Position numbers and translations under genes: made by a program
Part shown: piece by piece, positions 13,654-21,368 of the stretch
How the letters are laid out: the number at the start of each line of letters is the position of its first letter
Position numbering within the stretch: the stretch's first letter is position 1
Virus record (IMG/VR): IMGVR_UViG_3300009152_000153
Location: 1 to 29,407 of that record
Origin: a virus
DNA: 29,407 nucleotides
Strand: one strand, 5' to 3'
Notes under the pieces: model-generated
What the model was told of the DNA's origin: nothing
Databases searched by the model: none
The model's input: the letters and a program-made list of their open reading frames with translations, nothing else

Positions 13654-14748
13654 ATGTCTGAAGTATTTTTAAACAAAGTAGCAACCCTCAAAGAAGCAGA
13701 AGACCTAATCGTATCTCTTGGTTCTAACGGAACAGTTCATCTTATGGGTGAGCCGGGGGTAGGCAAGACATCCATGTTCAAAAATATTGTTAAGAGAACT
13801 GGTAAAAAAGGCATTTACATCGACGCACCAAACATCGAACTTGGCGAACTAGGCATCCCAATTCCTGACCATTCAACTAAAACGACGCGGATCTATCCCA
13901 ACGAACAATGGGGTTTCCATCTTAACGAGCCAAAAGTTATCTTCATTGACGAGTTCACAAAAGCACACACCGCAGTAAAGAATATGTTGCACCCAATGCT
14001 TAATGAGCCACGCATGATTATGGGAGTTCCACTACACCCCGAAGATATTGTCGTAACGGCAGGCAACTACACAGGCGATGGCGTTGGCGATAACATGATG
14101 GCACACAGTCGTAATCGTATCTCGGTGGTCGCAGTTAAAAAACCACACGCAGGCTTTAATCCCGATGGCTCTATTGATGCTGATTCATGGGGTTCATGGG
14201 CGATTGATAACGAGATAGCACCTGAGGTTCTAGCATGGGTTAAAGATACCCCGCATTGCTTAGCCTCATACCTAGACCCTGCACAGAACGGCAACAAGTA
14301 TATCTTCAACCCTAAAGAAGCACAGAAGTCTTTTGTTAGTCCTCGTTCCCTTGCTAGAGCATCAAGTATTCTTAAGGCAAGAGCGGGAGTCACAACCAAC
14401 GCAACTGTTTGTGCGTTAGAAGGAACGATTGGTGCTCCAGCAGCACGAGATCTGATGGCGTTCGTGGAAGTCGCCGACTCGCTACCGACTTGGGAAGCTA
14501 TATGCAAATCACCGCAAACTGCTCAAGTTCCGAACTCACCCGCTGCGTTATGCTTACTTGCTTTCTCAGCAGTACAAAAGGTAGATCGTGAAACCATCAG
14601 TAAGTTCTTTGAATACCTCAAGCGTACACCGAAAGAATTGCAGTCTGTATTCTGCTTGACTGGTATGAAGAACGACGAGAAGAAGAAACTCTTTTTGACA
14701 AGCCAATCGTTTGTTGATTGGATGCGTACTAATCAGTATTTATTCTAA
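13654..14748 (+). CDS. MoxR-like AAA+ ATPase
   Basis: A 364-aa protein; ATG at 13654 follows AAAGGAAATCAAA. The AAA+ core has Walker A GEPGVGKT (32-39), Walker B VIFIDE (95-100), sensor-1-like TAGN (about 135-138) and an Arg-containing SRNR segment (152-155). The rest (about 190-364) is helical and corresponds to the lid and a family-specific tail. MoxR ATPases act with VWA-domain partners as chaperones that load metals or remodel complexes. The VWA partner is at 15213. Its target in phages is unknown. Its own dyad (copy 6) precedes it. Confidence 0.9.
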   Translation: MSEVFLNKVATLKEAEDLIVSLGSNGTVHLMGEPGVGKTSMFKNIVKRTGKKGIYIDAPNIELGELGIPIPDHSTKTTRIYPNEQWGFHLNEPKVIFIDEFTKAHTAVKNMLHPMLNEPRMIMGVPLHPEDIVVTAGNYTGDGVGDNMMAHSRNRISVVAVKKPHAGFNPDGSIDADSWGSWAIDNEIAPEVLAWVKDTPHCLASYLDPAQNGNKYIFNPKEAQKSFVSPRSLARASSILKARAGVTTNATVCALEGTIGAPAARDLMAFVEVADSLPTWEAICKSPQTAQVPNSPAALCLLAFSAVQKVDRETISKFFEYLKRTPKELQSVFCLTGMKNDEKKKLFLTSQSFVDWMRTNQYLF

Positions 14749-14757
14749 GGAGAAGCC

Positions 14758-14922
14758 ATGACATATGAAGAAGAAGCTAAACAGTTGAGAGAAGCATTGG
14801 TTAACTTAGTGCGTGTTGGTGAGATGTGTGCTGACCCTGATGAGCCGTTTAATGAATGGGTTGATGGGTTAGTGCAAGCATTAGACGAAGCACAGGATTT
14901 ATTAAGGAGAACTAAATCATGA
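14758..14922 (+). CDS. Small acidic helical protein (54 aa)
   Basis: ATG at 14758 with AAGGAGAAGCC upstream, 9 nt after the MoxR-like stop. The product begins MTYEEEAKQLREALVNLVRV, contains a loop CADPDEPFNEW and ends with a second helix (LVQALDEAQDLLRRTKS). A helical hairpin is likely. Its stop overlaps the start of the next small gene. No family is recognised. Confidence 0.7.
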   Translation: MTYEEEAKQLREALVNLVRVGEMCADPDEPFNEWVDGLVQALDEAQDLLRRTKS

Positions 14923-15011
14923 TAGGTTTATCTATATTTGTGTGGTCGCTAACCGCTTTTTGTTTAGGTATGGTAGCTGGATTTTTAATTGCTTTTATAG
15001 GGAGTAAATAA
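14919..15011 (+). CDS. Single-pass membrane peptide (30 aa)
   Basis: ATGATA at 14919 overlaps the previous stop, with AAGGAG upstream. The product, about 30 residues, is almost entirely hydrophobic (SIFVWSLTAFCLGMVAGFL) and ends GSK. It fits a single transmembrane helix. The stop overlaps the next ATG (TAATG), and the double coupling supports it as a real gene despite its size. Confidence 0.6.
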   Translation: MIGLSIFVWSLTAFCLGMVAGFLIAFIGSK

Positions 15012-15220
15012 TGAAAGAAGTAATGGCAGACATATTGGCAAAGAATCGCCGTAATAAAGCAGAAGCAAAAGCTATTAGTCTAGAGTTTGTTCAGCTTGCA
15101 GTAGCAGTAGGTATGCCACAAGAAGAAGCACTTAAAACAAACCTACCTACATTTTTTGATGGTTACTTAATGGCAATGGGACACATGCCTGCTTATAGAA
15201 AGGAACAAATAGATGGCTAA
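15011..15220 (+). CDS. Small helical protein (69 aa)
   Basis: ATG at 15011 with GGGAG 6 nt upstream. The product is helical (MADILAKNRRNKAEAKAISL; then VAVGMPQEEALKTNLPTFFD). It overlaps the VWA gene by 8 nt. It may be an accessory of the MoxR/VWA cassette; no domain is recognised. Confidence 0.68.
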   Translation: MKEVMADILAKNRRNKAEAKAISLEFVQLAVAVGMPQEEALKTNLPTFFDGYLMAMGHMPAYRKEQIDG

Positions 15221-16400
15221 GATGACGGCAGAACAGAGAATAGAGAGGACTCATGTGCAGCTGATGAAGCACAAGAACTTCTGCTTGTTCTCAGGTTTAT
15301 TCATGGTGGGTAAAGTCAGCGTTGATGACGACTTGGAAACCGCTTGCACTAATGGTGTTGATGTGAGATACGGCAGACAGTTTGTCGATAGGTTGAATGA
15401 CAAGCAATTAGCTTTCTTAATCTTGCACGAAACTATGCACAAAGCGTATCGACATCTAGTTGTATGGGAATCACTACATAGAAAGAACGCACAGGTTGCT
15501 AACGCAGCATGTGATTATGTGATTAACTTACAGATTGCAGACTACGATCCTAACCATGAGATGACCGAGATGCCTGTTGATGAGAACGGCGAAGTCATGG
15601 GTTTGATTGACGAGAAGTATCGTGGTATGGACTCAGCCCAAGTATTCAAATTGATATACGAAGAAAACGGCGGGGGTGGTAGCGGTGGTAAAGGTTTCGA
15701 TGACCATGATTGGGATGGTGCAAAGGAAGCTACTGCTGAAGAAAAGGAAAAGGTTGCCAAGGAAATCGAGTCAGCGTTAAGGCAAGGTTCTATTCTTGCA
15801 GGCAAGATGGGCGGTAATGTTTCTAGAGAACTGCAAGACTTGCTTACCCCGAAGGTTGATTGGAAGGAAGCATTGCGTGATTTTGTTAAGACCACAACGC
15901 AAGGCAAAGATCAAACCACATGGAAGCGATTGCACAAACGCTATATCGGTATGGATATTATTATGCCGAGTAGCTATGACGAGAAGGTCGGCTCTATCGT
16001 GGTAGGTGTAGATACATCAGGCTCTATTGGCGGAGAAGAACTCGCACAATTCTTGGGTGAGGTGAAGTCTATCTGTGATGAGGTTAGTCCCGAGAAGATT
16101 GACTTACTCTATTGGGATACTAGAGTAGCAGGACATGAAACCTATCAGGGTTCTGAGTTAGCAAGCCTTGTGGAATCAACTCAAGCCAAAGGCGGGGGCG
16201 GTACTGATCCTGACTGTGTGCCAGCTTATATGAAGAAGGAAGATCTAAAGCCCGAGTGTGTAATCATGCTGACCGACGGCTATCTTGGTTCTGATAAAGC
16301 TAATTGGACTTCAGTCACTATGCCTGTCATGTGGTGCATCAAAGGTAATAGCCGATTCAATTCCGATACTGTGGTCGGTAAGATCGTTCATGTTGAGTAG
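15213..16400 (+). CDS. VWA-domain putative metallopeptidase (DUF2201-like)
   Basis: A 395-aa protein with two recognisable parts. The N-terminal domain has a zinc-peptidase HETMH (72-76) in ILHETMHKAYRH, followed by NAACDYVINLQIADY (about 97-111), which is typical of the DUF2201-type metallopeptidase family. A Gly/acidic linker (about 150-170) leads to the C-terminal VWA domain. That domain has a complete MIDAS: DTSGS (267-271), the Thr in GGGGTD (331) and the Asp in LTDGY (355). MoxR ATPases and VWA proteins are functional partners, and the ATPase is 465 bp upstream. Substrate and site of action are unknown. Confidence 0.88.
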   Translation: MAKMTAEQRIERTHVQLMKHKNFCLFSGLFMVGKVSVDDDLETACTNGVDVRYGRQFVDRLNDKQLAFLILHETMHKAYRHLVVWESLHRKNAQVANAACDYVINLQIADYDPNHEMTEMPVDENGEVMGLIDEKYRGMDSAQVFKLIYEENGGGGSGGKGFDDHDWDGAKEATAEEKEKVAKEIESALRQGSILAGKMGGNVSRELQDLLTPKVDWKEALRDFVKTTTQGKDQTTWKRLHKRYIGMDIIMPSSYDEKVGSIVVGVDTSGSIGGEELAQFLGEVKSICDEVSPEKIDLLYWDTRVAGHETYQGSELASLVESTQAKGGGGTDPDCVPAYMKKEDLKPECVIMLTDGYLGSDKANWTSVTMPVMWCIKGNSRFNSDTVVGKIVHVE

Positions 16401-16410
16401 TTAAACCAAA

Positions 16411-16439
16411 GGACATTCTGACATTATGTCAGTTTGTCC
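16411..16439. promoter_or_regulatory. 29-bp dyad, copy 7
   Basis: GGACA-TTC-TGAC-ATTAT-GTCA-GTT-TGTCC. The inner palindrome extends to TGACAT-T-ATGTCA. It lies 10 bp after the VWA stop and 15 bp before the start codon at 16455. Confidence 0.88.
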
Positions 16440-16454
16440 ACGAAAGGAAATCAA

Positions 16455-17354
16455 ATGCAAGACAATAGTATATCAATCGCATCATCAGCCATGTTAGTGG
16501 AGTTATCTATTAGCACATGGACTGCTAGGAAACTAGATAAGAAGGTATCAACTCAAGTTGACTTAGATCAGAACGCTAAGACTAGGGCAGGCAACTACAA
16601 CAAGAACCTACTCGCAGGCACGGGGTTTCTTGATAGCATAACGAAGTATGCTGCGAACGCAAGGGCATGGCATCTATCTCAAACCTTACCTTGGTCTGAC
16701 AACGGACTACGCTTACTGCCTATGTCTAACTTCATGGATTATAAAAAGCAGTTGCATACGCTTGAGACTAACTATGAAAACCTAGTCGATAAGTTTGTGA
16801 TTGCCTACCCTAACTTGGTCAATGCCGCAGCGTTTCAGTTAGGTAATTTGTTTGACCGAAGCGAGTACCCCGAAGCCGACACCATAGCAAGAAAGTTTAA
16901 GTTTAATGTGAACTACTTGCCTGTGCCAATGGCAGGGGATTTTAGAGTAGACATCAACGAAGAAGCAAAGGCTGAGATCATTGCGAGTTGCGAAGGACTA
17001 TATAAAGAACGCCTTGATAATGCAATGCGTGATGCTTGGTCTAGGTTGCATGATTGTCTAACCCGCATGAGTGACAGGCTTGGGGTTGATGTAGTAGACA
17101 GTGATGTGCCTGAGAGTCACGGACAAGTAATGAAACCTCGAGTATTTAGAGACAGCCTGCTAGAAAATGCTGTGGAGTTAGTAGATCTCCTGAAACATTT
17201 TAACCTTACAGGCGACCCCTCTATGGAGCAAGCCCGAAGGGACTTGGCTACTGCAATTATGAACCACGATGCCGACGACCTCCGAGAAAACTTCATAGCG
17301 AGAGAAGCAGTTAAGAACAAGGTCGATGCAATACTCGGCAAGTTTTCATTTTAA
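16455..17354 (+). CDS. MoxR/VWA-associated protein, possibly DUF3150-like (299 aa)
   Basis: I prefer ATG at 16455, which has AAAGGAAATCAA upstream and matches the ribosome site of the MoxR-like gene; the in-frame ATG at 16434 lies inside dyad copy 7. The protein is helical with a central YLPVPMAGDFRVDINEEAKA (about 155-175), then helices (ERLDNAMRDAWSRLHDCLTR) and a segment around PRVFRDSLLENAVELVDLL. This layout recalls DUF3150 proteins, which occur near MoxR genes in phages; the match is from memory and tentative. It may be an adaptor or substrate of the ATPase. Confidence 0.78.
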   Translation: MQDNSISIASSAMLVELSISTWTARKLDKKVSTQVDLDQNAKTRAGNYNKNLLAGTGFLDSITKYAANARAWHLSQTLPWSDNGLRLLPMSNFMDYKKQLHTLETNYENLVDKFVIAYPNLVNAAAFQLGNLFDRSEYPEADTIARKFKFNVNYLPVPMAGDFRVDINEEAKAEIIASCEGLYKERLDNAMRDAWSRLHDCLTRMSDRLGVDVVDSDVPESHGQVMKPRVFRDSLLENAVELVDLLKHFNLTGDPSMEQARRDLATAIMNHDADDLRENFIAREAVKNKVDAILGKFSF

Positions 17355-17363
17355 GGAGAAAGT

Positions 17364-18236
17364 ATGTTAGCAATAGATAAGTCAGCAGTTAATTTAAAGC
17401 ACAGGGATGTGCCATTCTTTGAGGAGTTGGAGAAGTTTGCCCACTTCATTAGGCTCGCTAAACCTTTACTTGATTTTAAAGTAGACGACGAGTGTGTAAA
17501 TCAGATGTGGTATCGCACCGATGAAGAGAAACAAACTAAGCCGAGCCACTTCATCAAGAGTTTGAAGGTCTATGAAAATGGGGAATACCTAGGCAGTATT
17601 GCGACTGACCGCCGACACCATCGTGGGGATTTAGAGTTAGTTTATATGGTCGAGAGCTTTCGTATTCGTAAAGAAAGGGGTAACTCCAACGGGACATTCT
17701 CTAAAGACATCAAGGTAGCACTACGCCATGCCAAGAAGGTATTTCATTCTAGAGCAGATGAAGAACTAAAAGAGTTAATTGGCAATACAGTTAGAAACCT
17801 TGTCAAGCAAACCTTTTCTTCTGCAAAGAGTCAGGTGCGTTGGATGTGTGACCAAGAAGATGAGTTGGTATTCTATGCAATGCTAGGGCATGATGCGTAC
17901 TTAAGGGGGGAAGATACAGTCAAACTACCATCAATACCGACAACAACAAACGATAAAGATAAATGGCTAGGGCATTGTGAGGTTCTTAAAAGTGCTGGTG
18001 CTTTGGAGATGGCGTACGATGCTAAGAAAGGCTACGCTATTAAAGCTAACGACGATAACAGTTTGGTTTGCTATGACTTAGAAGTCGACGCTGTTGTTAA
18101 ATACAAATCGTTTGATGAGTTGCCCGAGAGTATAGCTACTAAGTTTGCTATGTTTAAAGTTCTTAAAGAGGATGAGCCTATCGCACAGTTTGGTTGCAAA
18201 TACCGTGAAGGCTATTTCTTTATCCCGAGTGTCTGA
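17364..18236 (+). CDS. Last protein of the MoxR/VWA cassette (290 aa)
   Basis: ATG at 17364 with AAGGAG about 6 nt upstream, 9 nt after the previous gene. The product has charged helices near the N-terminus, a strand segment with GEYLGSIATDRRHHRGDLEL (about 73-92), a basic helical middle (FSKDIKVALRHAKKVFHSR) and an aromatic C-terminus (KYREGYFFIPSV). No motif is recognised. It ends the operon; the terminator at 18367 follows after 130 nt. Confidence 0.78.
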   Translation: MLAIDKSAVNLKHRDVPFFEELEKFAHFIRLAKPLLDFKVDDECVNQMWYRTDEEKQTKPSHFIKSLKVYENGEYLGSIATDRRHHRGDLELVYMVESFRIRKERGNSNGTFSKDIKVALRHAKKVFHSRADEELKELIGNTVRNLVKQTFSSAKSQVRWMCDQEDELVFYAMLGHDAYLRGEDTVKLPSIPTTTNDKDKWLGHCEVLKSAGALEMAYDAKKGYAIKANDDNSLVCYDLEVDAVVKYKSFDELPESIATKFAMFKVLKEDEPIAQFGCKYREGYFFIPSV

Positions 18237-18366
18237 TGTATAATCAGGGGGAGGTTGCCTTCGTTGGTAATTTCCTTTCACGGGGTTGGCTTAACTCATC
18301 TGGTATATGTGACTTAAGTTGATGTAACCCATAAATGCACTAGGGCATAATCTACTTCACCTACGA

Positions 18367-18391
18367 CCCCGCTTCGGCGGGGTTTTCTTTT
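18367..18391 (+). terminator. Rho-independent terminator
   Basis: CCCCGC-TTCG-GCGGGG stem with a UUCG tetraloop, followed by TTTTCTTTT. It closes the long operon that begins at 10431. Confidence 0.93.
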
Positions 18392-18407
18392 GCCCTTTTC
18401 TAGTACA

Positions 18408-18436
18408 GGACAGTATGACATTATGTCAGTTTGTCC
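18408..18436. promoter_or_regulatory. 29-bp dyad, copy 8
   Basis: GGACA-GTA-TGAC-ATTAT-GTCA-GTT-TGTCC, with the inner palindrome extended to TGACAT-T-ATGTCA as in copy 7. Unlike copies 2 and 3, it lies upstream of the -35 of its promoter (gap 26 bp), after the terminator. Confidence 0.88.
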
Positions 18437-18462
18437 TAAGGGTAAATCCCTACAAATATATC

Positions 18463-18491
18463 TTGCACATGGCTAGACTTATTGGTATACT
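18463..18491 (+). promoter_or_regulatory. Sigma70-type promoter of the replication operon
   Basis: TTGCAC (18463-18468), 17-bp spacer, TATACT (18486-18491). The start site would be near 18498, giving a leader of about 24 nt with AAGGAAACCG as the ribosome site. Confidence 0.82.
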
Positions 18492-18521
18492 CTGTCAATA
18501 CTATAAGGAAACCGAAACCAA

Positions 18522-18830
18522 ATGGCAACACCTGAGTCTAAGGTAAAAGCTTCTATCGTCAAGATACTAAAGAAGCACGATGTCTACTACTTCTTTCCCG
18601 CTACTGGCGGCTTTGGTCGCTCGGGCGTCCCTGATATTATAGCTTGCTTTCGTGGTCAGTTCGTTGGAATTGAGTGCAAGGCTGGCGATAACAAGCCGAC
18701 TGCGTTACAACAAAAAGAATTAAAAAAGATTATGACTGCGGGCGGTCATGCGTTTGTTGCGAACGAAGAAAACATTTCTTTCTTTGAATCTTATTTCCAT
18801 AGGTTTGACCTTGACGACGGTCGATGCTAA
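18522..18830 (+). CDS. VRR-NUC domain nuclease
   Basis: A 102-aa single-domain protein of the PD-(D/E)XK VRR-NUC family. The visible signature is Glu5 near the N-terminus, GRSGVPDIIACFRG (about 32-45) with the catalytic Asp38, then GIECKAG (49-55) with Glu51 and Lys53, and the Gln of TALQQKEL (about 60-67). Length and motif order match stand-alone phage VRR-NUC proteins, which cut branched DNA or serve in recombination and replication. It is first in the replication operon. All active-site residues are present. Confidence 0.92.
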   Translation: MATPESKVKASIVKILKKHDVYYFFPATGGFGRSGVPDIIACFRGQFVGIECKAGDNKPTALQQKELKKIMTAGGHAFVANEENISFFESYFHRFDLDDGRC

Positions 18831-18861
18831 CCAGTTCCCTCACTCTAGGATAAACAAAAAC

Positions 18862-19239
18862 ATGAATGATGGCGTAAAAATTTTGCTTGAACGGATGCAG
18901 ACCCACCCTGAGGAGTTTTTTGATTTTGGAAGTAAATGGGCTGGTGTAATTGGCGAACATAAAGACTTTTTAGAGGTAGAAGACCGCCAAGCCCTTACCG
19001 ACGGAATAAACAAACTTATGCAACAACGCTTTACCGAAAAAGTATTGGAGGAACTCGTTGACCCAACAGAAGAAAGTAATGTAAAAAAGTTGGGGAATAT
19101 GTTTACACAACGCAAAAGGGCTTTAGCGGCGCAAATTCCACCAATACCTTCTATAACTATTGAACAAAGCAAACATTTAGAAGCCCACTTAAAGGCTTTA
19201 GGGCAAACTCCTATTGCTGGAGTAACACAAACCCTATGA
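18862..19239 (+). CDS. Helical protein before the DNA polymerase (125 aa)
   Basis: I chose ATG at 18862. The open frame further left overlaps the nuclease in another frame and lacks support. AGGATAAACAAAAAC upstream is a moderate ribosome site. The product is helical and charged (MNDGVKILLERMQTHPEEFF; KLMQQRFTEKVLEELVDP). Its stop overlaps the polymerase start (ATGA), so translation is coupled. It may be a polymerase accessory; no family is recognised. Confidence 0.72.
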   Translation: MNDGVKILLERMQTHPEEFFDFGSKWAGVIGEHKDFLEVEDRQALTDGINKLMQQRFTEKVLEELVDPTEESNVKKLGNMFTQRKRALAAQIPPIPSITIEQSKHLEAHLKALGQTPIAGVTQTL

Positions 19240-21035
19240 ACATAATTACCCTAGACTTTGAAACCTATTACAGTAGAGAGTTCAGTCTTACTAAAGTCAC
19301 AACAGAGGAATATGTCCGTTCGGATATGTTTGAGGTCATAGGTGTAGCCGTTAAGGAGAACGACAATGATGCAGTTTGGTTTAGTGGGACACACGGGCAA
19401 GTTTCTGACTTCCTTCATAAATACGATTGGGATAACTCTTTTGCTCTTGCCCATAATGCTATGTTTGATTCCGCTATTCTTACTTGGGGGTTTGGTATTA
19501 AACCGATGGCTTGGTTGGACACGCTTAGCATGGCACGTTCGACAGATGGTTTGGAAGCTGGAAATTCCCTTGCTAAGCTTGTGGGGCGATATAATCTTGG
19601 CGCAAAAGGAACAGAAGTCCTTGACGCATTGGGTAAGAGAAGGTCAGATTTTTCTCCTAGTGAACTTAATGCGTATGGTAAATATTGCATTAACGACGTG
19701 GAACTAACCTACAAGCTATTCTTTATCCTCGCCGACCGCTTTTCAAAATCAGAACTACAACTCATTAGCCTCACGATCAAGATGTTTTCTGAGCCTGTGC
19801 TTCAACTAAATACACCGCTACTTGAACAACATTTAATGCAAGTGCGGACCCGCAAAGAAAAGTTACTTGATGCTTGCGTATCAGATAAAGATACCTTGAT
19901 GTCAAATCCAAAGCTGGCTGAACTACTTATATCTCTTGGGGTTGAGCCACCTATGAAGATAAGCCCTGCTAACGGAAAGGAAACTTATGCCTTTGCTAAG
20001 AACGACGAAGGATTTAAAGCACTCATGGAACACCCTGACGAGAGGGTTCAAGCCATCGTTGCCGCACGACTTGGAACTAAAAGCACACTTGAAGAAACTA
20101 GAACAGAAAGATTTATCCAAATATCCCTACGGGGAAGGATGCCAGTACCTCTTCGCTATTATGCTGCTCATACTGGTCGTTGGGGAGGCGATGACAAACT
20201 CAATTTACAAAACCTACCTCGTAAATCTCTTCTCAAAGATTCTATTGTTGCCCCTAAAGGATATGTTTTAATTGACGCCGACTCCTCACAAATTGAAGCA
20301 CGAACAGTTGCATGGTTGTCGGGTCAAACGGATTTGATCGAAGCGTTTGAAAGGAAAGAAGATGTATACAAGATCATGGCGTCAGCTATATATAACAAGG
20401 CAGAAGAAGAAATCGACTCGGGCGAAAGGTTCGTCGGTAAGACGACGATTCTCGGTGCGGGGTATGGCATGGGCAGTAAAAAATTTGCACTACAACTCAA
20501 AACTTTTGGCGTGGAAATTGCGGATGAGGAAGCGTCTAGAATTATCTCAGTTTACAGAGCCACTTACCCCCACATACCCCAACTGTGGAAAGAAGCTAAT
20601 AGCGCCCTTGATGCGCTCACACAAAAGAAAACTGCGCCTGTCGGGTGTCAACCCCAAGCACTTAGCCTTACGGAATCAGGTTTTTTATTACCTAGTGGAC
20701 TTTACCTAAACTACCGTGATTTACAGAAAGATAGCGACGACCAATATAGCTATGCAAGTAGGCGGGGTCGCATTAAGATTTACGGTGGGAAGATAGTAGA
20801 GAATCTTTGCCAAGCACTTGCTCGGTGCATTATTGGTGAGCAGATGTTGCGTATGGCTAGGAAATATAAAGTTGCTTTGACTGTGCATGATGCGGTCATG
20901 GTTGTAGTAAAAGAAGAGGAGCAAGAAGAGGCGGTAGCATATGTAGAAGAGTGCATGAAGTGGCGGCCGTCCTGGGCATTAACACTACCTCTTGCTTGTG
21001 AACTAGGTGTTGGTAAATCTTATGGAGAATGTTGA
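19236..21035 (+). CDS. DNA polymerase, family A with 3'-5' exonuclease
   Basis: A 599-aa replicative polymerase of the PolA type. The exonuclease motifs are DFE (7-9), NAMFD (74-78) and CINDVELTY (about 151-159). The polymerase has TGRWGG (313-318), motif A DADSSQIEAR (347-356), motif B KTTILGAGYGMG (402-413, fingers Lys and Tyr) and motif C TVHDAV (549-554). The 5'-nuclease domain of bacterial Pol I is absent, as in phage replicases, and the size fits the short phage form. It copies the phage genome, presumably with the primase-helicase at 27363. It is coupled to genes on both sides. Confidence 0.96.
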   Translation: MNIITLDFETYYSREFSLTKVTTEEYVRSDMFEVIGVAVKENDNDAVWFSGTHGQVSDFLHKYDWDNSFALAHNAMFDSAILTWGFGIKPMAWLDTLSMARSTDGLEAGNSLAKLVGRYNLGAKGTEVLDALGKRRSDFSPSELNAYGKYCINDVELTYKLFFILADRFSKSELQLISLTIKMFSEPVLQLNTPLLEQHLMQVRTRKEKLLDACVSDKDTLMSNPKLAELLISLGVEPPMKISPANGKETYAFAKNDEGFKALMEHPDERVQAIVAARLGTKSTLEETRTERFIQISLRGRMPVPLRYYAAHTGRWGGDDKLNLQNLPRKSLLKDSIVAPKGYVLIDADSSQIEARTVAWLSGQTDLIEAFERKEDVYKIMASAIYNKAEEEIDSGERFVGKTTILGAGYGMGSKKFALQLKTFGVEIADEEASRIISVYRATYPHIPQLWKEANSALDALTQKKTAPVGCQPQALSLTESGFLLPSGLYLNYRDLQKDSDDQYSYASRRGRIKIYGGKIVENLCQALARCIIGEQMLRMARKYKVALTVHDAVMVVVKEEEQEEAVAYVEECMKWRPSWALTLPLACELGVGKSYGEC

Positions 21036-21202
21036 TGATTGAAAAACTAATTGAACCCCAAGCGTTAGATAACGACATTGCGGTGATGAAGATAATGCAG
21101 TTGATGGGGCAGTTAACCCCTAACGACATTGAGTATGTTTTAAAAGCAACCAAGCAAGTCTACGACGCTATTGCGCTTGGAAGTTTGTATGAAGATTTAT
21201 GA
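21035..21202 (+). CDS. Small helical protein after the polymerase (55 aa)
   Basis: ATG at 21035 overlaps the polymerase stop (TGATG), with GGAG upstream inside the polymerase gene. The product is MIEKLIEPQALDNDIAVMKI followed by MQLMGQLTPNDIEYVLKATK and an acidic end. It looks like a compact helical bundle. Its 3' end overlaps the next gene by 14 nt. Function unknown. Confidence 0.7.
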   Translation: MIEKLIEPQALDNDIAVMKIMQLMGQLTPNDIEYVLKATKQVYDAIALGSLYEDL

Positions 21203-21368
21203 AGCCCTCTTTATTGTGCTTGCTGGATGCTTTATTGTTTATTTAGCGGCGTTTTATGGTCGTTATGAATCTAAAGTATACGCATGTTCTGAAGTTGGCT
21301 ACCCAGTAGCGATTGATGTACCTAAAGAAGTTATTGAAATGTGTAGAAAGGCAAAAAAATGGCAGTGA
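21189..21368 (+). CDS. Small membrane-anchored protein (59 aa)
   Basis: I chose ATG at 21189, with GGAAG 5 nt upstream. Residues about 6-28 form one hydrophobic helix (LFIVLAGCFIVYLAAFYG), and the remainder is a soluble tail with CSEVGYPVAIDVPKEVIEMC. The N-terminal helix could be an anchor or an uncleaved signal. Its 3' end overlaps the next gene by 10 nt. Function unknown. Confidence 0.7.
   Translation: MKIYEALFIVLAGCFIVYLAAFYGRYESKVYACSEVGYPVAIDVPKEVIEMCRKAKKWQ

Larger units (their letters stand above)
18237..18521. other. Inter-operon region
   Basis: These 285 bp hold a transcribed non-coding tail of 130 nt (18237-18366), a strong terminator, dyad copy 8, a promoter and the ribosome site of the gene at 18522. 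The 130-nt tail might be a 3' UTR or a small RNA; I saw no tRNA fold or ORF in it. Confidence 0.65.

Noticed and set aside
9061-18436. The repeated 29-bp element as a CRISPR array
   Set aside because: Copies are hundreds to thousands of bases apart with genes between them, spacers are not uniform and no cas1/cas2 is present.
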